From: Aptenodytes patagonicus
Taxonomy: Eukaryota; Chordata; Aves; Sphenisciformes; Spheniscidae
Reading direction: 5' to 3'
Assembly: GCF_965638725.1 (NCBI RefSeq)
Contig: NC_134951.1
Location: 78,371,068 to 78,435,067, forward strand
DNA: 64,000 nucleotides
Below, piece after piece: positions 12,801 through 23,365 of the stretch. The notes under the pieces are model-generated. The model was given only the letters and a program-made list of their open reading frames with translations, was not told the origin of the DNA and ran no database searches. A program made the position numbers and the translations under genes. Position 1 is the stretch's first letter; each line of letters starts with the position of its first letter.

Positions 12801-15800
12801 GACTGTTATCCATATTTTAGATAGTCACTGACATAAACCACACTAAAGATTTATCTTTGACCTTTTCTTATCCTGTAATGATATATGATCTGCCAATATT
12901 GCACCTATCAGGCAACCTATATTACGCATGTAAGATCTACTGCCATTCAACAGCAGAATAAAGCAACTAGTAGAGCCAAAACATTTTAAGGACTCAGCAC
13001 TTGTAAATTGCTCAGTATTACCACTACAAGACAAGAACATTGTTCACCCATTAGCTCACTGATTTGCAAACCAAGAATTTTTTAACTTCTTAAACAATTT
13101 ACAGGGCAAACAGTTTGTGCTTCAGAGAAAGTTGATGAGTACAGTGACCATGTACACGAACAAAATATTCTTCTCCCTCCTATTTTTTGTTTCGTTTTGG
13201 TTTTTTTGGAATGAGGTACTTGCAGGAAGAGATAGCAACCCAGATCAATTTACTCCACATTACAGAACCCTGCATCTGAAATCAAGATCAGACAGCCCTG
13301 TACTTCCTCCCTCTCCACAAAATGTCATATTCCTTAAAGAATTCAATGGTGCCTTGTGTCTCTAAATGGTGCTGCACCACTTCAACACAAATGTTTTGAA
13401 TGCTATCATAGCTTTTAAAATAACTGAAACATTTCAAAGGTTTTTGAAGCTTCTTCCACCACTCCAATACATTCTCTAATAAGAAATCAGAGGGGCAGCT
13501 GTTTCCTCCACTCACTTTCAGGAATGAGTGGTAGAAGTCTTCTTATAGCAATAAATGAGTCATCTTAACACAGACATAAAGGCAAGCCACAAAACAGCAG
13601 CACACCTGTTACTAAGGTTTTAATACAGGATTCCAGGTTCTCAGCATCTCCTCATACCCTTCAGAAACTACAAAAGCCTTGGTAAGCTTCATACTAATAA
13701 AATATCTGGATGAAGCTGTTCCAATATAACTCCCAAGTCCCCCAAAAACACAGAATTCAATGCTTTGCTAAAACAAATTACATTAGCACTCAATCACACA
13801 CCCATGGCTTTTTGGTTTTGCTGGAAATGACCACTGTTATAGTAAAGAGTTTCCTTAAGATGCAGAAACTAAAGTTTTCTACAAACTTAAGAATAATTTT
13901 TTCCCTACACCAGTTCACTTTCACATGCAATACGGTTTGGTTCCCCCCCCCATTCAGAAAAATATCTGTGGGTCAAAAAATAGTCTATGACCGTATGTGA
14001 TCTTTGAATCTCCAGTCCTAATAACACCCAGAGCAACAAAACCAGAGGGGTACAGGACTGGAACAAAGCATCCAATGCAGCTAGTACAAACACTATCTGC
14101 TGAATTCAGGTATCAAGTTAAGGATGAGACAACTCTCGCACCCAGTCAAACGGCATCTTTGGGACATTTTCCTTGAATTTTGCATGCCTTAATGACAGTT
14201 TTAAGTTCATCCAGAACACACAACATATCACAAGCCAGAAATCCAGAAATAACCCAGGATGTCTTTAATGTCTTTATCATGGTTTATTCCACCATTCCTT
14301 AGAGGAACCTATTCCCTGGGACCACTAGGAACCAGAGATGGCATTGTCCTCAAAACACAGTATCTGTGACTGTCGGATCAGTCCTGCTGAACTTTGCACT
14401 GGAAAAAGACAATGGGGAAAAAAGTAACTTGCCCTTAAGTTACAGCAAAAGTACCTTGGAATTTATTTGCATACAGAGTCCCCGGCCTTTGCTCCAGCTT
14501 ACCACGCTCCTCAACACAGACATGGAGGACAATTCAGTAAACCAAGACAGGCAGCTTAGAGGTGCTCCAGAGACTAGTCAGCTCAGTTTCTCAGTCTACC
14601 AAGAGTCATTTGTTTCCTTGTAAGAGCAGTAAGTAAAGCACCACAGGTCACATGACTGTCAGAAAAGAGCAGGGAAAATTCTGGTAGGCACAAGTTTTCA
14701 CTGAAAGTAAGTTCACAGTTTATATCCTTCTATTAGCTGATCCTGCACATTTTGATGAACCAGTAATTAGAACCAGCTTATGCTGAAACAAATAAAGTCC
14801 TGTGCTGCACCCTATCACAGAAGTGCATACTCATTTTCAAATGAGCTGACAACATAAGCCAACAGGACTCAACCCAGGACAGCTTTTGAGTTTTCTAAGC
14901 AGATATAGATATGTGAAGACATTAAAGATGATCTGAAGAGAATACTTTACTTTCTATTGCTGAACAAAAGCCCTTGACAAGGTTCTGTTATCCAGAAGAG
15001 ATATTAGATAGTGATTAGATGTGCTGTGTAACCCAACACTGAAAGGCAGCGCAGAAAGATTTTTGATCATTCTCAGTTTTTAAGCATGAAAAAAGAATGA
15101 CAATACTGAGAGAATGAGGTGGCAGTTCAGACTTTGTCCTTTCCTAAATCCTGGTCTTAGAAGTCTTTCTAATGAGGGTCAAAATACTACACACAGTATA
15201 CTGGGATACCAATTGGGGGGGGGAAGCCACACCAAAACACACACACACAAATATCGCAAGCAAGTATTTGTCTGCTTTGATGTGCATGACCACCACCAGT
15301 ACATTATCCATTTGCAAAATAACGCCTGCAAAATCCTTAGGGGAAGATTAACCTCTACCTCTAGATACACCATTTCCAACAGTAAGTGATGAAAGCCTAT
15401 CAAAGCATAGTATTTTTAAAAAAACACCTCAAAGGATCCACAACACTGCAGATGTTTCTGCTAACCACAAATTCTGCCTCCACTAGTGGCTGAAGCCTTG
15501 GTCATTAAACAGTGTAAGTAACATCAGCAGCAGATCTATTGATTCCTTATAGTTCAGGTTCCCTCCTCAATTCTGTTTGCACTAATTAAATTTCCAGAAT
15601 ACAACTTTATTGGATCCACCACTGGCAGGACAAAGCAGCAGCCAATCTTGATTGCCTGATTCTTAACTGAACCTCATTAGTTCATTAATTTAGACTGCAC
15701 AAATTATTTTTAGGCTTATTTAGACACTTGAAAAATCTCTAAACTTTCACAGGTAACCAACTTTCTCTGTTCAAGCTCACTAGTGTTTATCAAGGGCTAC

Positions 15801-18800
15801 AGGGTTCAAGTTTACTCAGATATTGACAATTCTCACTTTCATCCAAGCCCAAGCAGTTAAATTGCACTGTGAACCCACCTGGCAACCAGACAGAAATAAG
15901 CCTATGAAGTAATCACTTCTTAAAGGTAAACTGATACTCTTTAGAAAGATCATAGAATCATAGAATCATTAAGGTTGGAAGAGACCTCTAAGATCATTGA
16001 GTCCAACCATCAACCCAACACCACCATGCCCACTAAACCATGTCCCTAAGCGCCTCATCTACACGTCTTTTAAATACCTCCAGGGATGGGGACTCAACCA
16101 CTGCCCTGGGCAGCCTCTTCCAATGTTTCACCACTCTTTCAGTAAAGAAATTTTTCCTCATGGCCAATCTAAACCTCCCCTGGCACAACTTGAGGCCATT
16201 TCTTCTCATCCTATCATTTGTTACTTGGGAGAAGAGACCGACACCCACCTCGCTACAACCTCCTTTCAGGTAGTTGTAGAGAGCGATGAGGTCTCCCCTC
16301 AGCCTCCTTTTCTCCAGGCTAAACAACCCCAGTTCCCTCAGCCGCTCCTCAGAAGACTTGTTCTCCAGACCCCTCACCAGCCTCGTTGCCCTTCTCTGGA
16401 CACACTCCAGCACCTCAACGTCCTTCTTGTAGTGAGGGGCCCAAAACTGAACACCGTATTCGAGGTGCGGCTTCCCCAGTGCCGAGTACAGGGGCACAAT
16501 CACTTCCCTGCTCCTGCTGGCCACACTATTTCTGATACAGGCCAGGATGCCATTGGCCTTCTTGGCCACCTGGGCACACTGCCAGCTCATGTTCAGCTGG
16601 ATCATCACAACAGAAAAAAACTCAGAAAATATTCTGCCTTCTTAAAAAGATATACATGTTATTTCACACATTTTCATCAGCCCAACTCAAAGACTGAAAG
16701 ATTTGAAAAAAAGCATTTAATGTGTTTCAGCATTGCCCAGCTAGAACAACTGTAAAGTTTTCACAGAAGTCAGTGTATCTCAAGATTCAATTTGAGATCT
16801 TAAAAAATTCCATGATGGCTTACTCTATATTTTAATGTTGTACGCTAGCATGCAAGTTATGTGACTCCTTAATCTGATCCACTGGCATAACTGACACCCA
16901 AACTCAGATCTCTTCACCGGCTGTCGTATACATTAACTGCACATTTGTCTTACCTCCATTTGTAGGCAACTAAGATTATTTCACAAGTGTCAGCAGAGCA
17001 TCTGATGTGAAAACAATCAAGGTGCACAAATTTTACTTTACCTAAGTTTGTTACTAACCTTCCATTACAAGGTATTTGTTTAGTAAAATGACTGCAATTT
17101 CCTATTGACTCAGTCTTTGGTTCAAGGTACTAATGTAAATATGGACTAAATCCACAACAATCAATGAATTTTCTTCTAGTTTTACAGTACTACAGAGAAC
17201 AGAGTTCATGCTTTTTAGTTACACTTAGTTTCTGATTATCAGCACCACTGAAGCTTACAATGAAAGCTTGTTCCTAATAACATTTCACTTTATTAAAAAA
17301 ACCAAAACAAAACTTGAATTAGATAATCCAAAACTTTTAAAAGAAACTATTTCCCCTGGAAAGAAGGGCTATCCATTTTTTTTCCTCCTGTATCATCTAT
17401 GTCAACTAGCTTCTGTCTCATCTGTTGACCGTGGATATACAAACCTTTTGCCAGTGCCTCTTTGTATTTCTCCTCCGCAACATTCAGGTTGTTCACGTAG
17501 GTGGCATGATGTTTGCTGTGGTGCAGCTGCATGATCTCTGCATTAATATGAGGTTCAAGAGCACCATAGTCATATGGCAAGTCAGGAAGAGTGTGCTTTT
17601 GCCTAGAGACCAAGGATCCCAACGGTGCTATCAACTTGGCACCGCTTCTAGAAGAGAAAACACAGAAGGAAGTAGTCTTATTCAGTACTTAGGCTTTACC
17701 ACTAAAACCACGACTGTTACGACCAGCTGCTCTAAGTACATAGTGTGGTATCTTAGATAAAGAAGTCAAATTTCCATTTTTCCAGAGCTCAAAGCAAGCA
17801 CACTTTGTAGCTTAACTGCAGAGATGAATTCACATAAAGATCACAGATCTAGGGCTTTGCACTGTGAAGCTGCCACTTCTCAAATCAAGCCCCCCAAGCT
17901 GCTGCAGAGCCACATGCCCTCTCACTCACGCAGGCAAGGCAAAGATAGGGAGAGGAAGGGAAAGCCAGCAGCAACACGCTGACATTCAAAGCTTCACCTA
18001 ATCTTTATTGATTAAAAACAGAAGCCAAGATGTCCCTGGTAAATCTCTCTCCCTCACTATGCAAAAGGTCCCTGCATTGAAAAATAAAAAGGTTGAAAAA
18101 CCCACAGTCACTGGGTTCCCAGGGCTGAACATCTTTAGCATTAACATCTCCTGCGCCAACACACATGCTTCACTGTCCCTATGGCAGGTAGTGGAAAAAC
18201 CACATGCTGTGTAAGGACAGGGCAGCCTCAACGTCCAGCACAGAAAACCACGTAGGCTCTGGTTACCCTTCCCCATTTTAACACCTCGCACTTGTCACAA
18301 AACATGACAACGACCGTGATAAAAGGAGAACCGCTAGGCTAGGAGAAACATCAACTTCTAAGGCCCTTTTACGTTTAGCTGGTGACCTTGGCATACACCA
18401 GGGTCAAACCAACAGCAAAACTCTCTGAGCCCTGAAGAGAGACCAAACGCGGCGACCCTGCCTAGCAAAGACGAGAGGATCTGGCAGCACCATGTCAAGC
18501 AACGAGAGCCCCTCGGCAGAGTGCGAGGGCAGAACCTGGGAGGGTGAAAGGACAACCGCCAGCAGCCCCCCGGCCGCGCCGCTGCCCGGGCCGGCGCCGA
18601 GCCCTACGGAGCAGTCGGCAGCAGCACGACCTCCCTCCTCCCGAAATGGCGGAGAGCCGCTTAGGGGCAAGGAGGGGGCGACCCCACAGCCTCCTCCTCC
18701 TCCCCTCCCACCCATCGGTCAGCCGCGGAGGGCGAGGGCGGCCCGGCCGCCGCCTCACGCTGCGGGGCTCTGGCCGCCATTACGCTCCCCAACCCCCCTG

Positions 18801-18844
18801 CAGCCCGGCTCTCACCTGCCCGCCGAGGCGAGGTGGCACAACAT
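6688..18844 (-). CDS. SOD2: Superoxide dismutase [Mn], mitochondrial (5 coding exons)
   Basis: Manganese superoxide dismutase converts superoxide to oxygen and hydrogen peroxide in the mitochondrial matrix. It works as a homotetramer with one Mn per subunit. The five coding exons are 18816-18844, 17445-17647, 12535-12651, 8183-8362 and 6688-6833. All have GT-AG junctions and sum to 675 bases, or 224 residues, against 222 in human. Residues 1-26 are a basic, Ser/Ala-rich transit peptide. The mature chain begins [17 protein letters not shown] and has the family length of 198. The Mn ligands are all present (mature numbering His26, His74, Asp159 and His163), as are Tyr34 and the second-shell Gln143 in 'ACANQDPL'. 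The start is set by a perfect GCCGCCATG context and agreement with the avian N-terminus. The gene looks intact. An LTR element (intron 3) and a CR1 copy (intron 2) sit inside it. Confidence 0.97.
6834..8182 (-). other. SOD2: SOD2 intron 4
   Basis: The intron has donor GTCAGG and acceptor tttacAG and is about 1.35 kb of AT-rich sequence. I see no repeat or RNA gene in it. Confidence 0.85.
8183..8362 (-). CDS. SOD2: SOD2 coding exon 4
   Basis: The exon is 180 bases, the same length as the human exon as I recall it. It encodes '[20 protein letters not shown]' through '[16 protein letters not shown]', including the conserved [15 protein letters not shown] block and second-shell Gln143. Both ends split Gly codons. 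Confidence 0.97.
9613..9617. repeat. Target-site duplication, left copy (TAGGG)
   Basis: TAGGG directly precedes the TG of the left LTR and is repeated directly after the CA of the right LTR at 12027-12031. A 5-bp duplication fits class III (ERVL-like) integration and shows that the pair is one insertion rather than two solo LTRs. Confidence 0.88.
9618..10206 (+). repeat. Left (5') LTR
   Basis: The LTR runs TG...CA. It carries a TATA-type promoter word (TATATAAAG) at about 9885-9893 and an ATTAAA poly(A) word at about 10073-10078, giving an ordinary U3-R-U5 layout. It aligns along its full length with the copy at 11437-12026. Confidence 0.93.
10217..10234 (+). other. Primer-binding-site-like stretch
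   Basis: TGGCGTCCAACGAGGGGC follows the left LTR after a short T-rich spacer, where a tRNA primer site is expected. I do not assign the tRNA. Confidence 0.55.
10570..10945 (+). repeat. Degenerate ~49-bp tandem repeat inside LTR element
   Basis: About eight imperfect units recur every 43-51 bases. Each carries a variant of 'GTGGATAAGTCCATGC', then 'GAGCAGG', then a stretch like 'TCTGAAGGGACT'. They occupy about a third of the element's interior and explain the short open frames there. Confidence 0.8.
11437..12026 (+). repeat. Right (3') LTR
   Basis: This is a full-length partner of the LTR at 9618-10206, about 95% identical by eye, ending in CA and followed by the second TAGGG. Its orientation matches the left LTR. 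Confidence 0.93.
12027..12031. repeat. Target-site duplication, right copy (TAGGG)
   Basis: It matches the 5 bases before the left LTR and closes the insertion. Confidence 0.88.
12535..12651 (-). CDS. SOD2: SOD2 coding exon 3
   Basis: The 117-base exon encodes '[20 protein letters not shown]' through 'NGGGEPK'. It carries Mn ligand His74 in 'HINHTIFW'. The donor is AAAG/GTTAGC and the acceptor ccttAG. Confidence 0.97.
12652..17444 (-). other. SOD2: SOD2 intron 2, hosting a CR1 copy
   Basis: This 4.8-kb intron contains the CR1 at 15951-16600 and short CA and G runs near 15214-15249. I recognise nothing else in it. Mammalian SOD2 carries an inducible enhancer in intron 2. I cannot show an equivalent here. 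Confidence 0.85.
15951..16600 (-). mobile_element. CR1 LINE, 5'-truncated, young
   Basis: This is a second CR1 3' end, sense to SOD2, with the two-octamer tail at 15951-15969. The homology to the copy at 1-803 stops near 16600, so this copy is 5'-truncated. The frame (stop at 16033-16035) is open through all 187 retained ORF2 codons. It differs from the first copy at about 12 residues, with the last 55 or so residues identical. The two belong to the same subfamily and inserted recently on the CR1 time scale. Confidence 0.95.
17445..17647 (-). CDS. SOD2: SOD2 coding exon 2
   Basis: This exon encodes the end of the transit peptide ('[16 protein letters not shown]') and the mature N-terminus through '[10 protein letters not shown]'. 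It contains '[13 protein letters not shown]' with Mn ligand His26, His30 and Tyr34. The acceptor is tcttctAG and the donor AAAG/GTTTGT. Confidence 0.97.
17648..18815 (-). other. SOD2: SOD2 intron 1
   Basis: The intron has a GTGAGA donor and is about 1.17 kb. Its promoter-proximal 330 bases lie in the CpG island and the rest is ordinary AT-rich sequence. Confidence 0.85.
18816..18844 (-). CDS. SOD2: SOD2 coding exon 1
   Basis: Only 29 coding bases: ATG, the codons for MLCHLASAG and two bases of an Arg codon, then a strong GTGAGA donor. The ATG sits in a full GCCGCC Kozak context. Joining it to exon 2 gives a basic amphipathic transit peptide with no frame break. Confidence 0.93.
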
Positions 18845-18850
18845 GGCGGC
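18840..18850 (+). promoter_or_regulatory. YY1-type motif overlapping SOD2 start codon
   Basis: AACATGGCGGC matches the YY1 consensus AAnATGGCGGC at every fixed base. Read on the other strand, the same bases form the Kozak context and ATG of SOD2. YY1 sites near start codons of CpG-island genes are common. Binding here is inference. Confidence 0.55.
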
Positions 18851-19029
18851 TATCTCGCGGCCGGGCGCTACACCGACGGCGCAACGGCGTCTTCGCCCGC
18901 CCCGCCGCCAGCCCCCGCCCCAGCGGGGCGGGCGGCGCCGAGGGCGGGCAGCTCAGTGGGCTGAGCTTCGCTCCCATGGAAGGTCGGTTGGTCTTGGGCC
19001 TTGCCCGCCTCAGCTGCTGAGGAGGACTA

Positions 19030-22000
19030 GCCTAAGAGGAGCCTCTACCAAGCAGAAAATTGCCTGCCAGGAGCTTCTGCCTGTTATACGGCTGTTGGGC
19101 GCCAGAGAGGATACAGCAGCACAGGACAGCCGTAGTAAGCTCTGAAAACCTTCCTGGCAAAGAAATGTTTCTGTCAGTTTACTGACAGGACCAGCAGTGC
19201 TTACAAATACCTTTCCAGCTATTTTGTCTACAACTTACTTTTTTGGGTTCACTTCTGTTCTTTTCCTCATTTTTGTGTGCATCTTGTTTCCCAACATCTG
19301 TTTTCCTCCTGGTAGCAGTTGAACAGGCCTTTAGTGCTGATGAAAATCCTTTGTTCAGGTAACTTAACCCCATCAGCTAAAATAATCGGCATAGTTAGTG
19401 CAAATGAGTTCGGAGACCCATTAAAAATTGGTTCTCCAGAATGGTCAGTGAGGAGAACTCCTCCCTCAAGAGTTAGGAGGCACTCTGCAGACAAGACAAA
19501 CATTAGGTAAAATTTGAATTGTACGGAAATCATCTTGTTACCCCAAAACCCTCAATCTTTTGGTTTTTGTCATTTTAAACAAACACGTATATTCCAGTAT
19601 CTTACAGAACCCACATTTACCAGACTATAAAAACACAAGTTACAAAAATTCAGTGGGGGTTAGGTCTGAACAATTTTCTTGAAAATAAACTACCTTATCT
19701 TAGAAATTGCCAGGAAATCCATCTGGAGACCCGCACAGGGAATCTTGGCCCGCTGTGAGGCACAATAGTGTGTGGCTGTCCCCCTGCTTCTTGAAGGATC
19801 CTAGAAAACCATGTTAATTTACTTTCACCTATCAGCCAGCGGTACTCTCTGGAAATGTGAGCAGTGAAAGTAACTGCTTTATCAATACATACAATAAAAG
19901 GTTAATTGTCCGAAATGAACAGGAGGTTTGGAAACAAGATTTTCCCCTGAATGCTGAAAATCTATACAGCAAGATTTAGGTAGTACCTAATTTTAAAGAG
20001 GAATATGTTGTATTTATTGGTGATCAATAAAATGTCATCTTTTGTTAAAATGAACCAGCTACATTCAGGATTATTAAATGTCATAATATAGGCATTGACA
20101 GCCAGGCAAGAACATGAATATTACTAGTTTTAGCATTTCTCTATATATTATTATACTGCAATTCACTAATGCTTTGCAGTAAGTGTTCTAAGAAAGCAAT
20201 TCTATGATGCATTTAGTTATTAACTGGTGCAGTTGCTGGGTTGCTTTCATTTTGAAAGAAATCAAACAAATAAAATACCCTCTAAGCAGAGAAAAACCTT
20301 ACCTTACAATGGTTCCTTCAACAAGTTAATCTAACTTCTAGTCTGAGGGTATAATTTGTATTTCTGATTTTTTTTAGCTCTTTAGCTAAGCTTTAATTTT
20401 TTACTATTTAAGAATTAACTACCACACATTCTTGAGAAAAGATCATCTTTATATGAGGTTTTAAGACATGAATGTCCTATAGTAACTGACAGATTTAAGT
20501 AGCAAGCTGTCATCTGAAAGTGATGCATTTTTTTAACCTTAGCACAATTAACAGCAATTACTATAACTCCAAAGGTATTTTACAGCCTTCTAATTCCTTA
20601 TACTAGGTGAAAAGATGTCTACCATTTTCTTGGCAAGAGTTGCTTTCGTATTTCAGACTGAGATTTGAACCACGACCACAGATTTCCCCGCAAGGCTTTT
20701 TACCATCTATATTATCAATTAAAGTCATTGTTATAATCTATTATCAGCATTGTAAGCTTCTTAAAAGTATTATATTCTACCACGTACAGGATCCACGATG
20801 TATATATACACGCACTATGGATAATCAAGCAATACGATACTAAGACCAAATGTAGTATCACCAGCAACTACAGATCTAGATCACCATCAGGGATTTTTGT
20901 AAACTAGAGATTACTTTGGGTGCCAGATGCTGGTACTTTTTGGTATAGATAATTGTCACTTCCCTTTCATGCATTCAGCTAGTAACTGCTATTTTTCAGG
21001 CAATGAGGGCTAAACTAATGTTCAAAAAAACCACCAGGTATCACCAATGGTATTTATGCTTCCAGTAACAACTACTAAGTGGTTTTAATATATTTAAGTG
21101 AACCCTATGAAATTAAAATAGCAGTGGTACATGGACTAGCATGTCTCCAACACAGATGACAGCAGCTAGTAGTATTTTAATTACATCCATTTGACTTTCA
21201 CAATACTACTGTAGATGCCAATTCTCCTATAATATGCCATTTAAAAATGGTACCACAGAAACCCTTATATATAATCTAGGAATTTATTGTAACTGTGTAA
21301 ATTTGAAACAAATTCAAGTATGTCCTAGAACTTCAGAGAAATACTGCTTTCAAACAAGAGTCTCACTGTTTCCAGTGAATTGCAAAGCTATAAGCTATTT
21401 ACTATTATTTTAGTGGCTACATATGAGATAACTAATAAAATTATCTGGTAATTACAAGATTCACAGGTAGAAAAATGTTGAAACTGGACTAAGTCTACCC
21501 GAAAATATACTAAGTACTTTTATTCTCCCTTTGAACAGTGCTTTTTCATCTCCTTGCTTATGTGCTACCATCACTAAACTAGTAGATAGAAAATAACCAC
21601 CAGAAATTCAGGTTCTGAAAAATTTGTGACTCGTTGCTACTGAACAACAGAAGTATGCTTAAAGGTAATTTTTTCATTCTCTGCACCTGTTAAGAAGTCA
21701 GTTCCCTCAGGTAGGCATTTAAAAAACAACAGGAGTCATATCTGGTTTAAGAGGCTGAATTACTAACTCCTTAAAGTTTTGTAGTTTAATTTGTATATTT
21801 ACCTGTTGGATACTTCCTAGCTTTTTGTTGTTGGTTTGTTTGTTTTTAATCTTTATAAAAGCCAGGTTCCAACTCTGAGGTTTACTTTTATTAACTTTCC
21901 CCTTTTTTTTCTTTGTGCCCCCCCCCTCCCCTTATCTGCCAATAAGGACAAAACCTGTAGAATAAGGACTATCAGGCTGGCCTGAAATTAGTATGGTAGC

Positions 22001-22130
22001 ACACACCTGTAACTTCAGGTATTTGGCATAAGCTGTATCAGATAGGATTGACACAGGAACAAATTCAATAAAAAAAAGCAAGTACTGTGAATACACTGCA
22101 TACAAATAAGCCATGTAAGCCAATGCAGAA
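19030..22130. other. Intergenic DNA between SOD2 promoter and WTAP 3' end
   Basis: About 3.1 kb of mostly AT-rich sequence with no recognised gene or transposon. A short C/T run lies near 21900-21930. Confidence 0.6.
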
Positions 22131-22139
22131 CAATGAGGA

Positions 22140-22781
22140 AATTACATTATTAAAAGTTTTTATTTAGGTTTGGTCAGTACAGGTAAGATAATATTGGAGT
22201 CACAGAGCAATATGCATAAACAGGATACAACAGTTCTTAAAAACTGAGTAACTATGCACACAATTCATAAACATTCGGTCACCTAAGGAGAAAATGCACA
22301 GATGTATGGTGGGAAAAACTGTAATTAACACTGAAACTACTACAGGACTTCTTCATTAAGTCCATCTTTTAGTGATAAAACTACTGTACTGGGCAAACTT
22401 GGCAGTCATAAACCCACAGCTATTATGACAAATTTTGAAGGTGGTGCAAGTATAACAGTATGAGTAAGAATGCCCTTACACAGCACAGATTCTAGATATA
22501 CACAGATTTGTACAGACATCATTTATGTTATACTTTATGGAAATAATTTCCATTTCAACTTCACATTAACTCATATAAAAATAACTTGAGCTACACAAAC
22601 ATCCTTTTAGCAACATTCAACGTAATTAACTGTTAAAATTTCCAAAGTGGCAGAGGTATTGAAGCAAAAAGAAACCCACAAAAAGGCAAAATTGTGACAA
22701 GTATGCACTAATTTAAACAGCTTCTGGACAGTATCCTCTCCCAATTTAAATGACACTGTATAAAAATGTTGCAGAAAAATG
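22140..22781 (-). other. WTAP: Likely WTAP 3'UTR
   Basis: The region runs from the TAA stop to about 20 bases past an AATAAA at 22159-22164 (minus). The length, near 640 bases, is reasonable for WTAP. The end is inferred from the signal alone. Confidence 0.6.
22159..22164 (-). terminator. WTAP: Candidate WTAP poly(A) signal
   Basis: A canonical AATAAA on the minus strand lies about 620 bases after the WTAP stop. It is the best-placed signal for the full-length transcript. Confidence 0.55.
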
Positions 22782-23365
22782 TTACAAAACTGAACCCTGC
22801 ACATTTACACTGGAGTCCAAACCATTCTGGACATGACGAGAACCCACAGTTCTGTTACCTTTCATGCTCACTGTTTTCTCCTCTTGAGGATCATGATTGG
22901 AGTCTGTGTCATTTGAGTGGTGAGTGAGAGAGTTTTCACTGCCAGTGGGAGAGTCTACACTTTCATACCCAGTACTGAGTTGGTTTATGTAGCTACCACC
23001 TCCTCTACCAGTTCTATCTTCAGAGTGGTTGGACAGCTTATTACCATTCCCTGGAGAAGCCGGGAAGTCATCTTCCGTGCCGCTACCCTCCCTATAAAAT
23101 CCAGGCCCAGATGTCCGCTGATGGGAGGAGCTACCATTGCTTGGTCCGTTTGCCAGACGGCTGCAGTCTTTACCCACAGCCTCTCCCTGGTCTGTAGGCT
23201 CAGAAGATGGAGTCCTGCTGGTACCTGGGTTGGAGGCCTGGGACTGCTGCTGCTGGTACTGCGCCAACTGCTGGCGAGTCTCCTTCAACTGCTGCTGAAG
23301 AACTAGAATGGTACTCTGCATACCCTCTACCTCCTCATCAAGCTGGATGATGAAGTCATTCAATT
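22782..23365 (-). CDS. WTAP: WTAP last coding exon
   Basis: It encodes residues 203-396: the end of the coiled coil ('[20 protein letters not shown]'), the Gln-rich '[12 protein letters not shown]', and the low-complexity tail with '[14 protein letters not shown]' and '[20 protein letters not shown]'. The tail differs from human mainly by scattered Ser/Thr/Pro changes. Confidence 0.97.

Larger units (their letters stand above)
18480..19020. promoter_or_regulatory. SOD2: CpG-island promoter of SOD2
   Basis: A sharp GC- and CpG-rich block covers SOD2 exon 1 and its upstream side (minus-strand gene, so upstream is higher coordinates). GC boxes of the GGGGCGGG type cluster at about 18895-18955, and no TATA box is evident. 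This fits the TATA-less, Sp1-driven promoter known for mammalian SOD2. The exact start site is not determinable here. Long open frames in this block on both strands are a by-product of low stop-codon density. Confidence 0.85.

Noticed and set aside
15997-16755. 252-codon plus-strand open frame
   Set aside because: It is the antisense shadow of the CR1 ORF2 fragment at 15951-16600. The CR1 reading on the minus strand explains the long open stretch.
18492-19145. 217-codon plus-strand frame over the SOD2 promoter
   Set aside because: It is a CpG-island by-product: Pro/Arg/Ala-rich, overlaps SOD2 exon 1 on the other strand, and has no family signal.
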